Positions 44,373 through 57,300 are shown, numbered from the stretch's first letter. The stretch is DNA of 64,000 nt from Herpetosiphon aurantiacus DSM 785 (GCA_000018565.1 CP000875.1:5595199-5659198), one strand, 5' to 3'. Numbers and translations are program-made. Notes: a model not told the origin generated them from the sequence alone.

Positions 44373-47300
44373 TTAGTTCTTGCTGACCATTGGTAAGTAG
44401 AGCTTACGGGTTGGGTCAACATTCTCAGTCACGTTGATAGTGACTGGAATTTGAACATTTGGTCGGGTTGTGTCGTTGGTTTGGATACACAGGTTGACTG
44501 TGTGGAGACCAGCGGCCAAGCCATTGGTGTTGAATTCAAGTGCCACATTGGCTGAGCCATCGGCTGCAATCGTACCGCTATTTGGTACTGCGCGAACCCA
44601 TGGAGCAGCATCAGCAACACATGATGCACCGCCACCAATATCGAGTGAAACATCGTCGAGGAAGAAGTTGGTGTTACCACTGCCATCAACAAACGATTCA
44701 AACAACAAGGTATGGTTGGTGGTATCGGCCAAAACGGCTGCGCTGATTGGAACTTCGACCAACGTGTAGGTTGGGAAGTCGGCAACTTCTGCGTTGGTAA
44801 CCGTGAAGACCGTAGTACCGTCGATCTTAACCTTGAGATAGTCGCTATCAACACCGCTTTGTTCGTTCATAAACAACCAGAACGATAAGGTACCTGAGGC
44901 ATTGCCAGCAGCGGTAAAGGTTTGCGAGATCGTGCCCAACTCATCTGGTGGGCTTTGTGATGGGGTCAGACCACCAAACCAAGCGTACCAAGTTCCAGTG
45001 TGTGGAACGTCGGCGGTGCCAGTTGAACATCCGGTGGTACAGAGCACAACCCCGAAGTTGGTTGAGGTTTGGCTCCAGTTTGGATTCGAACTATCGCCAG
45101 CATTGGTTTCCTCGAAGCTGCCATCTTGAACAACTTCATCGGCTGGAACAGTTTGCTTGCTACCAGCAGAGCGTAAGTTGGCTGGAACTGGCTTGCGGGT
45201 TGGTGCTGCTTCGCCACTTGGGGCTTGGCGACCACTTGCAGCCAATTCAGCGATTGTCCACGTCAAGGCCGCTGCACCGTTGTTATCCAAGGTGAGGGTT
45301 TGGGTGGTAATGCTGTTGATGGCAACCGTTTCGCTAATTGGAGTGGTATCAACATCCAAACATGGCGCATTCAAGCGCAGTTGACCATTTTGGGTCACTG
45401 TGCCAGCGGTAGGAACCGTCACGTTGTAGATTTGGGTGACATAGCCAGCCTTGGCAACGGTAACCGTGTAGCTACCAGCAGCCAAACTATAGCTATATGT
45501 CCCCGAACCACTGGTGGTCAAGACAGTTGCTGGCGTGGTGTTGATCGTCACGGTTGCGCCACTTAATGGAGCAGGTGAGACATCACATGCAGCTAAGCCT
45601 TGAATCGTACCACTGATCGTACCGAAGTTCGGTGGAGCAGTAACCGTCAAAGTAACAGGGATAGTTACCACTGGTTGAGGAGCGTTGTGGTTCAAGACCA
45701 AGTTACCGGTATAAACCCCAGCTTGGGTCAGACCGTTGGTCGAGAAGCTCACATTGACGACTTGGGTGCTGACTGGCGTACCAGCCAAACCAGTAATCGT
45801 GTTTGGCGTTTCAGTCAACCATGAAATGGCATCACAGGTAGCGCCAACACACAAGGCCATTTCGCTGCGCAAGCGAGCTTGGTTGAAGCTGAATTGAGCA
45901 GCTTGAGCCGTGCTTGCTCCACGCACACCAACGGTTGCACTCAAACCATTGTTGTACAACGGATCGCCGTAATCGAGATCTTTATATTGGTAGATCATGC
46001 CACCTTGTTCGTTGATTACAACTTGGAAGGTTGCATTACCAATACCGTTATAGTGCGGGCGATTTTCCCACTGAACGATCAATGAGCGGTTTGGCGCAGT
46101 ACCAACAACTTTCCAGTAGGTTGCCCCTGATTCATCATCAACATCATCCCAGAATGGCGAGATAACATTGTTGGTTGCGCCAGTTAGCAAGGATTCGTTA
46201 GTTGCGGCTACATCACCAGTGGTTGCACCGACCAAGACAACCCCATTGTTAGCAACCCGCAAGTTACGGCTGCTGGTGTTGAAGATGGTTACAGTGAATG
46301 GGCTAGTAATGTTGGCTTCAGCATCATCGGTTAAGTTCAAGTTCGTCCCATCGTTGGCTTCGAGCCAGCTATAGGGAACTTCCGAGATGGTATAGCCAGC
46401 TTGGCTGATTGCGCTGCGGCTTTGCTCACTAATGGTTGCATTGAGCGGGGCAGCACCCTTGCTGGTGACAACCAAGGTTTGGTTAACCGGAGCAGCGCCC
46501 AATTGGAGCGAAGCGCTCAATGAGCCTGGGCTAACCGTGACACAAGGCTTATTCAAGCGTAAGGTGAAGTTTTGGGTAACTTCAGCACCATCAGCAACTG
46601 TGACGCTTTGCGATTGACCAAGGTGGTCAACGGCGCTAGCGGCAACAGTATAGGTGCCACCTTGAGGCACGAAGAAGGCATATTCACCATTGGCATTGGT
46701 GGTAACTGTTGCAGTCATCCCGCTGGTATAGGTGATCAAAATTGTAGCGCCAGCAGCTGGAGCTGGAACAGTGTCACAGACCCCTGATGAGGTAACCGTA
46801 CCACTAATTCGTGCTTGAGTTGCGGCTGGGTTGACCACCATCGTCACTGGAATATTGAAGGTTTGGCTAATCACTGAGGAGTAGCCAAGGTTCAGGCTGC
46901 CAGTGTAGGTGCCAGGTTGGGTAATCACACCGGGATTCCAGCCAATTGCTACGTTGGTGCTATCACCACCAGCAATTACGCCAGTCGCAGGAGCTTCCTG
47001 CAACCAGGCAATGCTATCGCCACTACCAACAATTGCTTGCAACACACGCTCAAGCACGGTGCGCTCGATCGCTTCGCCACTGGCACCAGTGCCCAAGTTA
47101 ATGAAGTCGGTTGCGAGGTAGACAGCTTTGTAGCCATTACGTTGGATGAAACTACCGCCAACTGCGTTATTGCCATAGCGGAAGATTACCGTCGATGAGC
47201 TACCTGGAGTATAGAAGTCAGGGTATGCATCCACTGAGGCAGCATTTACGCCAGCCATGAAATCGAAGCCAGTCAAGGCCCGATTCGCAGCACCTGGATC

Positions 47301-50300
47301 ATCACCACCATAGGTTGAGTCAAGCATGGTTCGGTAGAACGTGCCTGCATTGGTGAAGAAACCAAGGTCGTTGTCAGCGATAAACAGCTTACCACCTGCG
47401 TTGAGGTATTCAGTAAGTTTGGTTTCGCTGGCATTATTGGCGGTTGCGTTAGTTGAACCAAGGAAGAGTACTGCATCAAAAGTTTGCAAATTGGCCAAGC
47501 TACGGGCTTCGAATGCAATGTTATCGATTGATTCAAAGGTATAGCCAAGCGCGGTCAAAGCCGTAGTTGCAGCTGTTGCCGAGGTTGCTGAGTTGCGTTG
47601 AACCACCAAGACGTTGCCACCAGCGCGGTTGACCGCTGGGGTAAAGCCAGTCGCACCATTTTCGCGAATGGTGTAGGTGAATGGCTGAGTGCCATTATTG
47701 GTTAATTCTAAGCCAACCGTATCGGTGAATGGCGCATCACCAAAGGTAAAGGTGCGGGTCAAGCTGGCTGGGGTATAACCAAAAGCTGGTGTAATTTCCA
47801 GATCTTGGGTTGTCGTAACCCCATTGCTAATCGTCAAGCTGGCGCTATCAGCAGCGAAACCAATCTTTGAAGCGGTCAGGGTATGACTGCCTGGCTCCAA
47901 GCGAATGGCAAAGCTACCGTCAGCTTTGGTCTTGACGTATTGGTTGCTGATGGCGACCGTTGCATCGCCAACTGGTGCACCGTTAGCGCTGTTGGTCACA
48001 ATCCCTGCGACCGCGCCAGCAGCCAAGGTAAAGTCTTGGGTCGCCGTGCCTGCATCAACCACCGTTACCGATTGTGATTGGGTGGCGTATTTTGGTGCAC
48101 TGACCGTTACCAAGGTTGAGCCAACATTGGCTACTGGAATGGTGTATTGACCAGCAGCATTGGTTGTGGTGCTATAGCCAATGACCGAAACATTTGCTCC
48201 CACAATTGGGCGGCTGGGGGTAAAGGCATCACGTACCGTCCCTGTAATTGAGCCGTAGCTCAATACAAAGTTTTGGGTCGTGGTGACATTTTCGGTAATC
48301 GATACGCTTGGAACAGTTTGGAAAGCACCTTGCAAGCTAGCGGTTACCGCATAGGTACCAACTGGTACGATCATGCTGTAGTTACCACTGGCGTTGGTCA
48401 AAGCGCTTGAGCCACCGCTGGTGCGAACCGTTGCGCCAACAACTGGGTTGTTGTTGCTTTGGGCAACGCGGCCAGTCAAGGTACCGGTTGGGCCAACCGA
48501 GCCGTTGTAGACATACAAGGCAAAGTCTTGGTCGGTGGTATCAGCATTGCCTGGGATGGCATCGCCAGCGATGTTGCGGGCAATGACTTTGACTTGGATC
48601 GAGCCACTTGTGCCTGCTGGCAAGTACACACCTTCAATGTTGTTCTTGTTATCAGCAGTGCCGCCAGTGGTTGAAAGTGCGCCGTTGAAGACGTTACCTT
48701 TGTAGGTTTGGCCACCAACCGTCACTTCGAGATCAAGGTCGTTGACATAGCTGTTGCCAGTGGTGCTGCCAACTGCGTCAGTCCAAGCCAAGGTAATCCG
48801 AATTGGTTTGGCTGAATCGGCAATCTGACCAACTTGGGTAAATTCTTCACCCGTTGCGCCGAAGGTGCGGGTTTGGTCAACCACGATCCGTGGGGTGCTG
48901 TCCAAGGCCGGAGCCAAGTTTACATCGCCCCAGCCTTGGTTATTTGATGGCAAGGTGCCGCCAGTCCCATTCCCGTTGAGGTAGCGTGTTGAGGCCAACA
49001 TATAGGCTTTCAACATTGCTGGGCTTGGAGCAACCCCACCGCCGAAGCTGGTGCGATATTTGGTGTAGAGCAATGAAGCCGAGCCTGCAACTGCTGGGGT
49101 TGAGTGGCTCGTACCACTCGACCAGCTATAGAGGGTTTGACCATTGGGGTAGTGAGTGCCACTGCTTGGCCCACAAAGGCCAGTCCCATCAAAGGTGGCG
49201 ATTTGTGAAGCTGGCCCCATCACGTGCGTCCCGGGAGCCATGATGTCAGGTTTTACCCGTGCATCATCGGTTGGACCACGGCTGGAGAAACTGGCAATAT
49301 CATCAGCACTATCAGCATTGCCTTCGTTACAGCCGTCGAGCACGCCTTCGTCGCGCACGTTTTCGGTTGCACCTACGGTAATAACGTTTTTGGCTGTACC
49401 AGGTGAGCCAACTGTGTTCGTACCTGAACCAGCGTTACCAGCGGCAATGATGTGAGTCATTTCTTGGTTGCCAGCAGTGGTGCTGCTTGCATCGCGGGTT
49501 CCTTGGTCGAAGGCTTGTGATGAAGCGGTATAGGCACCACCACTGTTTGAACCCCAACTGTTGGACGAGATGGCAGCGCCATGGCTGTAGGCCATTGCAA
49601 TAATTCCAATGTAGTTGCTACCGCCACCACAATTGGTCAGATCAAAGCTCCCAGCATTGTTGAAGATCTTGGTGCTGGCAATTCGGCTGAATGGCGAAAT
49701 GCCTAAGCCAACGCGATAGCCGCCAGCAATCCCTGAGCTAGCACCGTCAACGTGGGGCGAGCCAGTCAGGTTGTTGTAGCTACCAACGATCCCAATATTC
49801 AGGTTACCGTGGCCTGCCTGACCATTACCAGTGGCATCGGCAGTACAGTTACCAACAGCTGTAATCCGTGAAGTACCAGGCCGAACCCCATTGACATAGA
49901 AGTCAGGATGCAATGGTGAGGTTGTCCCATTATCCAGACCATCATCGACAACATCGACAATTGGATATTGGTTGGGGTCGGTTGGCACGCCTTGGCTTTG
50001 CAACCAGCTTAAGTAGCCTGGGCCGTTCGGCACCACTTTGCCACCAGCGGTGGTTACGTTACCAGCAATAATTTGGCCTTGGCGCTCATCCATTTTTTGA
50101 GGAGCTTCCCACGCTTCAATGTTGTAGACATTGGCGCGGCGAGCAATTGGAGCCAAAGCGGCTTCGCTGACTTGCACCGAAATTGTAGTGAAATTGAGCA
50201 CCTGCCATGGGGTCGCGTACACTTGGGCGCTGGCATCAAGCACTTCGCGCACATCACGTTCAACCGTAGCACTGTTGTAGAACTGAATCGTAACATCGAC

Positions 50301-50921
50301 CAGCCCCTTCGCATCAGGGTTGCTGGCTTTTTGGCGGAACTCAGGAGCTAAGCGATATTCGGGGTGGTAGGCACCAGCCCATTGAATCGCCCCATTGCTC
50401 TTGCTGAGTGCATCAAGTTTGGCCACAGTTTGGCCATTTGCCCAAACGAGGTAAGCGTTGTTGGGCATATATATGACGCGTTCCGCGCCAGCTTTGGTTA
50501 GTTCATCCAACCAAGCATCCTTGAGCGGCCCCGCAAATTGCACCAACCACAATTGTTGGTCGGCAGTTGGGCTTTGGCTCAGGCTTGGTTGCGGCGTGGG
50601 AACGCTCTTTAAAGGATTGAAGCTGATTCCCCGTAAGCCAATCGTATCCAAATCGGCGGCTTGTGCACCAGCCAATTGACTAAGACTGCTGGTGTTGTTA
50701 TTGGCAACTTGCCAGACTGAAAAAGAACCATAATCGGCAATCAATGTGCCATTCGTGCGGACAAATTTGTTGGCTGGGCTGTTTGGTTCAACGAGGAACT
50801 TGGTCGTCGCAGTCGGAGCACGCATTACTTCGGCACGGGCTGGTTGCGCCGCACCCTGAAGTCCCAATGAGAGCGTCATTGCAATGAGGGCTGCTTGCCG
50901 AATGAAGGGGAATTTGGCCAT
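44373..50921 (-). CDS. giant secreted S8 (subtilisin) protease, multidomain
   Basis: A 2,182-residue secreted protease. The signal peptide (FIRQAALIAMTLSLGLQGAAQPARA) and a prodomain of about 270 residues precede an S8 catalytic domain. Asp is near 322 in VDVVDDG, His near 369 in GHGNLNIG, and Ser near 603 in GTSHSTPAVAG. A jelly-roll domain like that of KP-43 proteases follows (660-810). Then come carboxypeptidase-regulatory-like repeats (about 812, 890, 967, 1368 and 1764), a Rossmann-like LFLGSTN/GGKLFIADNDLGFF domain (1104-1270), BACON-like and beta domains, and a MAM-like domain with DGSFEETN (1930-2094). It ends LYLPMVSKN. The start is the ATG with GGAGG upstream. Likely extracellular protein degradation; paralogue of the next gene. 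Confidence 0.93.
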   Translation of the reverse strand: MAKFPFIRQAALIAMTLSLGLQGAAQPARAEVMRAPTATTKFLVEPNSPANKFVRTNGTLIADYGSFSVWQVANNNTSSLSQLAGAQAADLDTIGLRGISFNPLKSVPTPQPSLSQSPTADQQLWLVQFAGPLKDAWLDELTKAGAERVIYMPNNAYLVWANGQTVAKLDALSKSNGAIQWAGAYHPEYRLAPEFRQKASNPDAKGLVDVTIQFYNSATVERDVREVLDASAQVYATPWQVLNFTTISVQVSEAALAPIARRANVYNIEAWEAPQKMDERQGQIIAGNVTTAGGKVVPNGPGYLSWLQSQGVPTDPNQYPIVDVVDDGLDNGTTSPLHPDFYVNGVRPGTSRITAVGNCTADATGNGQAGHGNLNIGIVGSYNNLTGSPHVDGASSGIAGGYRVGLGISPFSRIASTKIFNNAGSFDLTNCGGGSNYIGIIAMAYSHGAAISSNSWGSNSGGAYTASSQAFDQGTRDASSTTAGNQEMTHIIAAGNAGSGTNTVGSPGTAKNVITVGATENVRDEGVLDGCNEGNADSADDIASFSSRGPTDDARVKPDIMAPGTHVMGPASQIATFDGTGLCGPSSGTHYPNGQTLYSWSSGTSHSTPAVAGSASLLYTKYRTSFGGGVAPSPAMLKAYMLASTRYLNGNGTGGTLPSNNQGWGDVNLAPALDSTPRIVVDQTRTFGATGEEFTQVGQIADSAKPIRITLAWTDAVGSTTGNSYVNDLDLEVTVGGQTYKGNVFNGALSTTGGTADNKNNIEGVYLPAGTSGSIQVKVIARNIAGDAIPGNADTTDQDFALYVYNGSVGPTGTLTGRVAQSNNNPVVGATVRTSGGSSALTNASGNYSMIVPVGTYAVTASLQGAFQTVPSVSITENVTTTQNFVLSYGSITGTVRDAFTPSRPIVGANVSVIGYSTTTNAAGQYTIPVANVGSTLVTVSAPKYATQSQSVTVVDAGTATQDFTLAAGAVAGIVTNSANGAPVGDATVAISNQYVKTKADGSFAIRLEPGSHTLTASKIGFAADSASLTISNGVTTTQDLEITPAFGYTPASLTRTFTFGDAPFTDTVGLELTNNGTQPFTYTIRENGATGFTPAVNRAGGNVLVVQRNSATSATAATTALTALGYTFESIDNIAFEARSLANLQTFDAVLFLGSTNATANNASETKLTEYLNAGGKLFIADNDLGFFTNAGTFYRTMLDSTYGGDDPGAANRALTGFDFMAGVNAASVDAYPDFYTPGSSSTVIFRYGNNAVGGSFIQRNGYKAVYLATDFINLGTGASGEAIERTVLERVLQAIVGSGDSIAWLQEAPATGVIAGGDSTNVAIGWNPGVITQPGTYTGSLNLGYSSVISQTFNIPVTMVVNPAATQARISGTVTSSGVCDTVPAPAAGATILITYTSGMTATVTTNANGEYAFFVPQGGTYTVAASAVDHLGQSQSVTVADGAEVTQNFTLRLNKPCVTVSPGSLSASLQLGAAPVNQTLVVTSKGAAPLNATISEQSRSAISQAGYTISEVPYSWLEANDGTNLNLTDDAEANITSPFTVTIFNTSSRNLRVANNGVVLVGATTGDVAATNESLLTGATNNVISPFWDDVDDESGATYWKVVGTAPNRSLIVQWENRPHYNGIGNATFQVVINEQGGMIYQYKDLDYGDPLYNNGLSATVGVRGASTAQAAQFSFNQARLRSEMALCVGATCDAISWLTETPNTITGLAGTPVSTQVVNVSFSTNGLTQAGVYTGNLVLNHNAPQPVVTIPVTLTVTAPPNFGTISGTIQGLAACDVSPAPLSGATVTINTTPATVLTTSGSGTYSYSLAAGSYTVTVAKAGYVTQIYNVTVPTAGTVTQNGQLRLNAPCLDVDTTPISETVAINSITTQTLTLDNNGAAALTWTIAELAASGRQAPSGEAAPTRKPVPANLRSAGSKQTVPADEVVQDGSFEETNAGDSSNPNWSQTSTNFGVVLCTTGCSTGTADVPHTGTWYAWFGGLTPSQSPPDELGTISQTFTAAGNASGTLSFWLFMNEQSGVDSDYLKVKIDGTTVFTVTNAEVADFPTYTLVEVPISAAVLADTTNHTLLFESFVDGSGNTNFFLDDVSLDIGGGASCVADAAPWVRAVPNSGTIAADGSANVALEFNTNGLAAGLHTVNLCIQTNDTTRPNVQIPVTINVTENVDPTRKLYLPMVSKN

Positions 50922-51323
50922 GCCATCCTCCACACACAAGTGTGTATGTAATACCAGTCAATTCCAAGAGGTACAATCGTGAGCATGTGGCTAAAATATC
51001 AAAATAAAAATATTAAGCTGTATCCCTCCTTTCTACAAAAGGGGATTGTCGCAGGTTGGTGAGAGTAATAGCTTAAAAAAGCCCGTTCACTGGCTATGGG
51101 CGTATTCTAACGCTTCAGTTTGAGGCGCTATGGGGCAACAATCTCTTATATCCATTATCCCGTTGGGGATGGGACTATTGTACTAGCAAGCATTTTTTTA
51201 TGCAAATTTAACCTAATTGCCCATTCTAATCAGCAAAATCTAATATTTGCTTAACGAAAACCCCCTGTGATTAGAGGATCACAGGGGGTTTTGCTTGATG
51301 AGTTTTAAAATCAGGCTATGTAC
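50922..51323. other. intergenic gap between the two giant proteases
   Basis: About 400 bases upstream of the first protease and downstream of the second. It holds the terminator at 51257-51292. The remainder is AT-rich and presumably contains the promoter of the downstream gene, but no box is clear. No gene is seen. Confidence 0.65.
51257..51292 (-). terminator. intrinsic terminator of second giant protease gene
   Basis: Perfect 15-base arms AAAACCCCCTGTGAT (51257-51271) and ATCACAGGGGGTTTT (51278-51292). The built-in T-run at the 3' side makes it a strong terminator in either direction. Confidence 0.9.
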
Positions 51324-54300
51324 TTAGTTGCGCATAATCATAGGTAGATAGAGTGGATAGTTCGGGATCGCCGCTGGCTCAACGGTCAAGCTAACGGGAA
51401 TTCGTACATTTTGGCGATTGGGGTTGTTAGTAATCAAGCATAAACTTGCAGTATGCGTGCCTACTGCCAAGCCCGTTGGGTCAAACGCAACATCAATTGT
51501 TTGCTCGCTATCGGCGGCTATACTGCCCCGAGTCGGCTCAACGTGCAACCAATCCACTGCATCGCCAGCACAGCTTTGGATTAAATCAAGGCTCAGATCG
51601 TCAATAAAGAAGTTGGTGTTGCCGCCTTGGACAATTTGGGCTTCAAAGCGAATGCTATGCAACTCGCGGCCACCGAGCACTTGCTCATTAATCGGCACAG
51701 TTACAAGGGTGTAGCTGCCGTAATTGGCCCGATCGGCATTGGTCACCCGAAATACTTCATTGTTGTTGATCAGCACTCGCATGTAATCATCAGGCCGATC
51801 CATCGGCGCAGTAACCGATAACCAGAAACTCAATGTACCTGCGCTAAAGCTGGTTTGGCTGAAGTCTTGGCTGAAATAGCTGGTTTCAGTGCCAAAGTTT
51901 GACCCAATCCCACCCATCCAGATAAACCAATCACCAGTATGCGGCATAATATCATCACACTCCACAGTGCAGAGCAAGCTGGCAAAGTTGCGCGAATCTT
52001 GGCTCCAATAGGGGTTGGTCGCCACATTATCGCTAATCGTAGTGGCCTCGAAGCCGCCATCAAGCAAACGTTCGCTGGCTGGAACCAGTTGCGGTTGAGC
52101 CTCTGTTTGGCTGGTCGTTACTCGTTGGGCATTGGCTGCCAAGGCTTTTTGTTGTGGCAAACGTTCTTCAATTTGCCAATCGAGCACACCTGCGCCGATA
52201 TTGCTCAAGCTAAAGCTAGCGGTGATTGGCATATTCAATTCGGTTGTGGTGGTAATCGCTGGCGTACTGCTGGTATCCAAACATGGCGCTTTCAAACGTA
52301 ACAGCGAATCTTGCTGATAGGTCTGGCCTGCCTCAACTGTTAGTTGATAGCTGACACTGGTAAATGCCCCCGGGTAGCCTTCAACCAATACGTTGTAGCT
52401 GCCTGCCGGAATTGGGCGGCTGTAGTTGCCCACATTATTGGTATATAAAACCGTTGGCGGCTCAGTGTCAATCGTAATTTTGACGTTGGCCAAAGGCATT
52501 GGATTAACATCACAAACCAAGGTTGTTTCAACCAAACCATTCAGCACGCCATAGCCTTCGGGCAAGGTTACATTGACGGTTACAGGAACAACTACTGGCG
52601 GCTGTGGCGTGGTGTGGTTTAGCACCAAATTGGTGGTGTACACGCCAACCGTCTCAAAGTTGCTGGTATCAATCGCGAGATCAACCGTTTGGAAACTCGA
52701 TGGTGTGCCAGTCAAGTTGCTAAGTTTATTCGGGCTAACGCTCAGCCAATTCAAACTATCGCAGGTTTGTGAGATACACAAGGCCATGCGATCACGCAGC
52801 ACTGGCTGATCAACGCTATATTGGGCAATCTCGCTGCGTGTGCCGCGTACCCCAATCGTAGCACTAGCCCCAAAATCCAAGAATGGTTCGTTGAAATCAA
52901 CATCCTTGTATTGGAACAAAATATCGCCTTGTTCTGAGAGCACCGCTTGGAAAGTGGTGTTATCCCAAAAGTTGTAGTGCGGGCGATTTTCCCATTGCAC
53001 CACCACCGCGCGATTGGGCGCTTCGCCGACGACTTTCCAATACACGCCGCCTGTTTCATCATCCAAATCGTCCCAGTAAGGTGCAATTACGTAGTTATGG
53101 ATGGCGTTCTCTAGGCTGGGATTGAAGATTTCGATCAAGCCAGTCAGATTGTTGAGAATCATCACGCCGTTATTCGAGATGCGCAAATCGGTGGTGCTCA
53201 CGCCATACAAATTAATCGGAAATGGCGTGACGATATTGACCAAATCGTAAGCACCCATATTCAAATTCGTGCCATCGCTGGCTTCGATCCAGTTGTAATC
53301 AACTTCGGTCAGCGTTAGATCGCCGCTGTTGACGGTTTTAGCACGGGTCTCACTAATTGCTACATCCAGCGCTTGCGCTCCGGTGCTGATCACAAATAGT
53401 TGCTCGGTTTTGCTTTCGCCAAACACCACATTGGTATTGATCGCATGTGGCCCAACAATCAGACAACCTTTATCTAGCCGCAATTGCACATTATTGACAC
53501 TTGGCTCACCATCAGCAACCGTAATACTTTGGCTGCTGGCAACGTGGTCGGTTGCGCTAAATTCAAGGCTATACTCGTCGCCTGTTGGCACAAACACCAC
53601 ATACTCGCCTGCGCTATTGGTGCGCACGCTGGTAACCAAGCCTTGTTGATCATTGATCGTCACCAATACATTAGCTAATGGCGCTGGGGTATTGCTACAA
53701 ACGCCCGAGCCAGTCACAACGCCGCTCAGTCGGGCCTGGCTGGTGTTGGGCGTGATCGTAATGCTGATTGGAATTTCGGCAGTTTGGGTGTAGACCGCTG
53801 TTTGGGCCAAAACCACCGTGCCAGTGTAAGTTCCAGGTTGAGTTAATCGATCAGGGAACCAGCTAACTGCCACCGAACTGTTTTGTCCTGCTGCCACTTC
53901 GCCGCGCAATGGCGCAAGCTCCACCCAATTAATTTGATCGGTGGTTCCCAGCAATTGAGCAAGACTGACTTCAACAATATCGCGTTCAATGCGCTCACCA
54001 AAGGCACCTGTGCCAAAGTTACGGAAATCAACTGCCAAATAAATTGCTTTATAGCCGTTACGCTCAATATACGAGCCACCAACCGAGCCATCGCTATAAC
54101 GGAAGATCGCGCGTGATGAACTGCCAGGCGCGAAATAATCAGGGGAGAAATCAACCACCATGGGATTGATTCCGGCCATGAAATCTAGCCCAATCAAGTT
54201 GTAATTGGCAGTGTTAGGATCGTCGCTGCCAAAGCTCGCATCAAGATATTGCTGATAAAAACTGCCTGTGCGCGTGAAGAAACCCAAATCGTTATCAGCA

Positions 54301-57300
54301 ATCAACAACCGCCCGCCAGCATCGAGATATTCGGCCAATTTGGCTTCTTGCGGGTTGTTGGCAGCAGTATCGGTTGTCCCAAGATACATCACTGCATCGT
54401 AGGCTTGAATATCGGCCAAACTCATTGTGGCAAATTCGCCAAATTCAATCTGGTCGTATGCATAGCCTAGTTGGCTCAGCGGGATGGTTACGGCGTTAGC
54501 ATCATCACTACCCGTGCGCAGCACCACCAAAATCCGTTGTTGGTTACGCGCAGGTGTAAAGCCAGCATCGCTCAATTCGCGCAGGCTATAGCTAATTGGC
54601 TGAGTCGTATTGTTGGTTAATTCCAAGCTCAAACTATCGCTAATCGGAGCCGCCCCAAACTCAAAGCTTTGGCTAAGGCTGCTCGGTGTATAGCTGAGCA
54701 ATGGAATCAAACTGAGGTTTAATGTGCTGGTCAGGCCATTGCTAAGGGTCAAATTCTGCGTTTCGGCGATTAGGCCAACTTTGCTAGCCCCAACGCTGTA
54801 GCTGCCCAAGGGCAAACGTAAACTGTAGTAACCCGCCGCATTGGTTTTGACCGTGTAACTGTCAAGCGTGACCACAGCATCCTTGACTCCTAGGCCGCTG
54901 CTGGCATCGCTAATCATCCCTTCAACCGCACCCGCTGCCAAATTGAAATTGCCTGTGGTGGTGGTATTGGCAACTACATTCAGATTTTGCTGCTGCGGCG
55001 TGTAACGATCGGCCTGAACATTCAGCGCCACCGTGCCCGGCGCGGCCACCGGAATTTGATAGGCACCTGAACTATCAGTAAAGGTACTGAAGCCAGCGGT
55101 CGAAACCAAGGCTCCACCAATTGGCAAACTGGGCGTGAAGCTATCGCGCACCACCCCGCTAATGCTGCCATACACCAAGGTAAAGTTTTGGCTAATTTGG
55201 GCATTTTGGCCAATGGTGAGCGCTGGCACACTTTGAAATACGCCATTTATGCTTGCGGTCAGAGCATAGGTGCCAACAGGTAGAACCAAACGATAGTTCC
55301 CATTGGCATCGCTCACGGTGCTTAAATTATTGCTGGTGGCAATTCGCACATTAGCAACGGGAGCATTGCTGGCGTTGCTCACCCGCCCCGTAACTGTGCC
55401 AATCGCGCCTTGGCTAGCATTGTAGACATACAGGGCAAAATCTTGGTCGGTAGTATCAGCATTACCAGGAATGGCATCGCCAGCAATATTGCGGGCAATC
55501 ACCCGCACCTGAATCGCGCCACTTGCCCCTGCTGGCAGATAAACCGATTCGACATTGTTTTTGGCATCGGCCACGCCGCCAGTCGTTGAGAGTGTTTCAT
55601 TAAACACATTTCCTTTATAAACTTGGCCGCCAACCGTCACTTCCAGATCAAGGTCATTGACAAAGGCATCGCCAGTAGTACCGCCCGCTGCATCTGTCCA
55701 TGTGAGGGCGACCCGCAACGCTTTGTTGCTATCGGCAATTTGGCCAACTTGGCTGAAACTTTCGCCGCTCGCCCCAAACACATGGCTTTGATCAACCACA
55801 ATTCTAGGGGTGCTATCGAGTGCAGTTTTCAGGTAGACATCGCCCCAACCTTGCTGATTGGTTGGCAAATTGCCGCCAGTATTCACCCCATCCAAATAGC
55901 GGCTCGAAGCCAACAAATAGGCCTTAAGCATAGCTGGGCTTGGGGTTGCTCCATTGCCAAAGCTTGTACGATATTTGGTGTAGAGCAATGAAGCTGCGCC
56001 TGACACAGCGGGAGCTGAGTGGCTGGTACCGCTTGACCAGGTGTAAAGGGTTTGATTATCAGGATAATATGGATTAGTTAGGCCACCACAAACCCCAGCG
56101 CCCAGAAAGCCCGATTCTTGGGGGGCTGGGCCAATTACGTGTGTGCCAGGAGCCATAATGTCGGGCTTGATTCGGCTATCATCGGTTGGGCCTTTGCCCG
56201 AAAAAACCGCCAAATCATCAGCATTATCGGCTTGCGAAATCTCACAACCGTTGCCATCCAAAACGCCTTCATCGCGCACATTTTCGGTTGCACCGACCGA
56301 AATCACGTTTTTGGCAGTGCTCGGTGCGCTAACCGTATTTGCCCCAAATTCACCCATATTGCCTGCGGCAAAAATATGCAACATGGCTTGGTTGCCCGCA
56401 TCGTCGCTGCTCGCGTCACGGGTTAGTTGGTCGTAAAGCTGTGAATAAATGTTGTACGCGCCCATTGAGCCTGGCTGGCCCCAACTATTCGAGGTAATCG
56501 CCGCTTGATGCTCATAACCAGCAGTCACAATATCGGCGTAGCTATCGCCACCATCACAATTGCTAATGCTAAACGAGCCACTATTACGAAAGATTTTGGT
56601 GCTGGACATACGGGTATAGGGCGCAATTCCAAGCCCAATATTATAGCCGCCAGCAATCCCAGAGCTAGCTTCATCGATATAGGGAAAGCCTGTGAGATTG
56701 TTGTAGCCGCCGATAATTCCCGCGTTGATTTGGCCGTGACCCGCCAAACTATTGCCGCGCGGGTCAAGAGTACAGTTGGATGTGGCGGTGATGCGCGAAG
56801 TTCCAGGTCGCACGCCGTTTAGATAAAAATCAGGATGCAATGGATTGATCGTGCCATCATCGAAGCCATCATCGACCACGTCAACAATTGGATACTCGGC
56901 AGGGTTGTTGGGCAAGCCTTGGCTTTGCAACCAGCTTAAATAGCCAGGCCCACTTGGCACAGTTTTGCCATTCAGCGTCGTCACATTGCCCGCGATAATC
57001 TGGCCTTGGCGTTCATCAAACAGCTCTGGCTCACTCCAAGGCTCAATATTGTAGATATTCGCTCGTTGTGCCAACGCTGCCAATTCAGTTTCAGGCAGTT
57101 GGACCGAAAGTGTGGTGAAATTGAGCACCTGCCATGGTCGGGCATGCAGTTTGCTACTCGCCGCAATGACTGCATCAACCGAGGCTTGTATATCGCCAGC
57201 ATTGTAGATTTGCACGCTGACATCAACCAATTCAGTCCGCTTGGGGCTACTTGCCTTAGTGCGTAGTTCTGGAGCCAAACGATATTCAGGCTGATAGACA

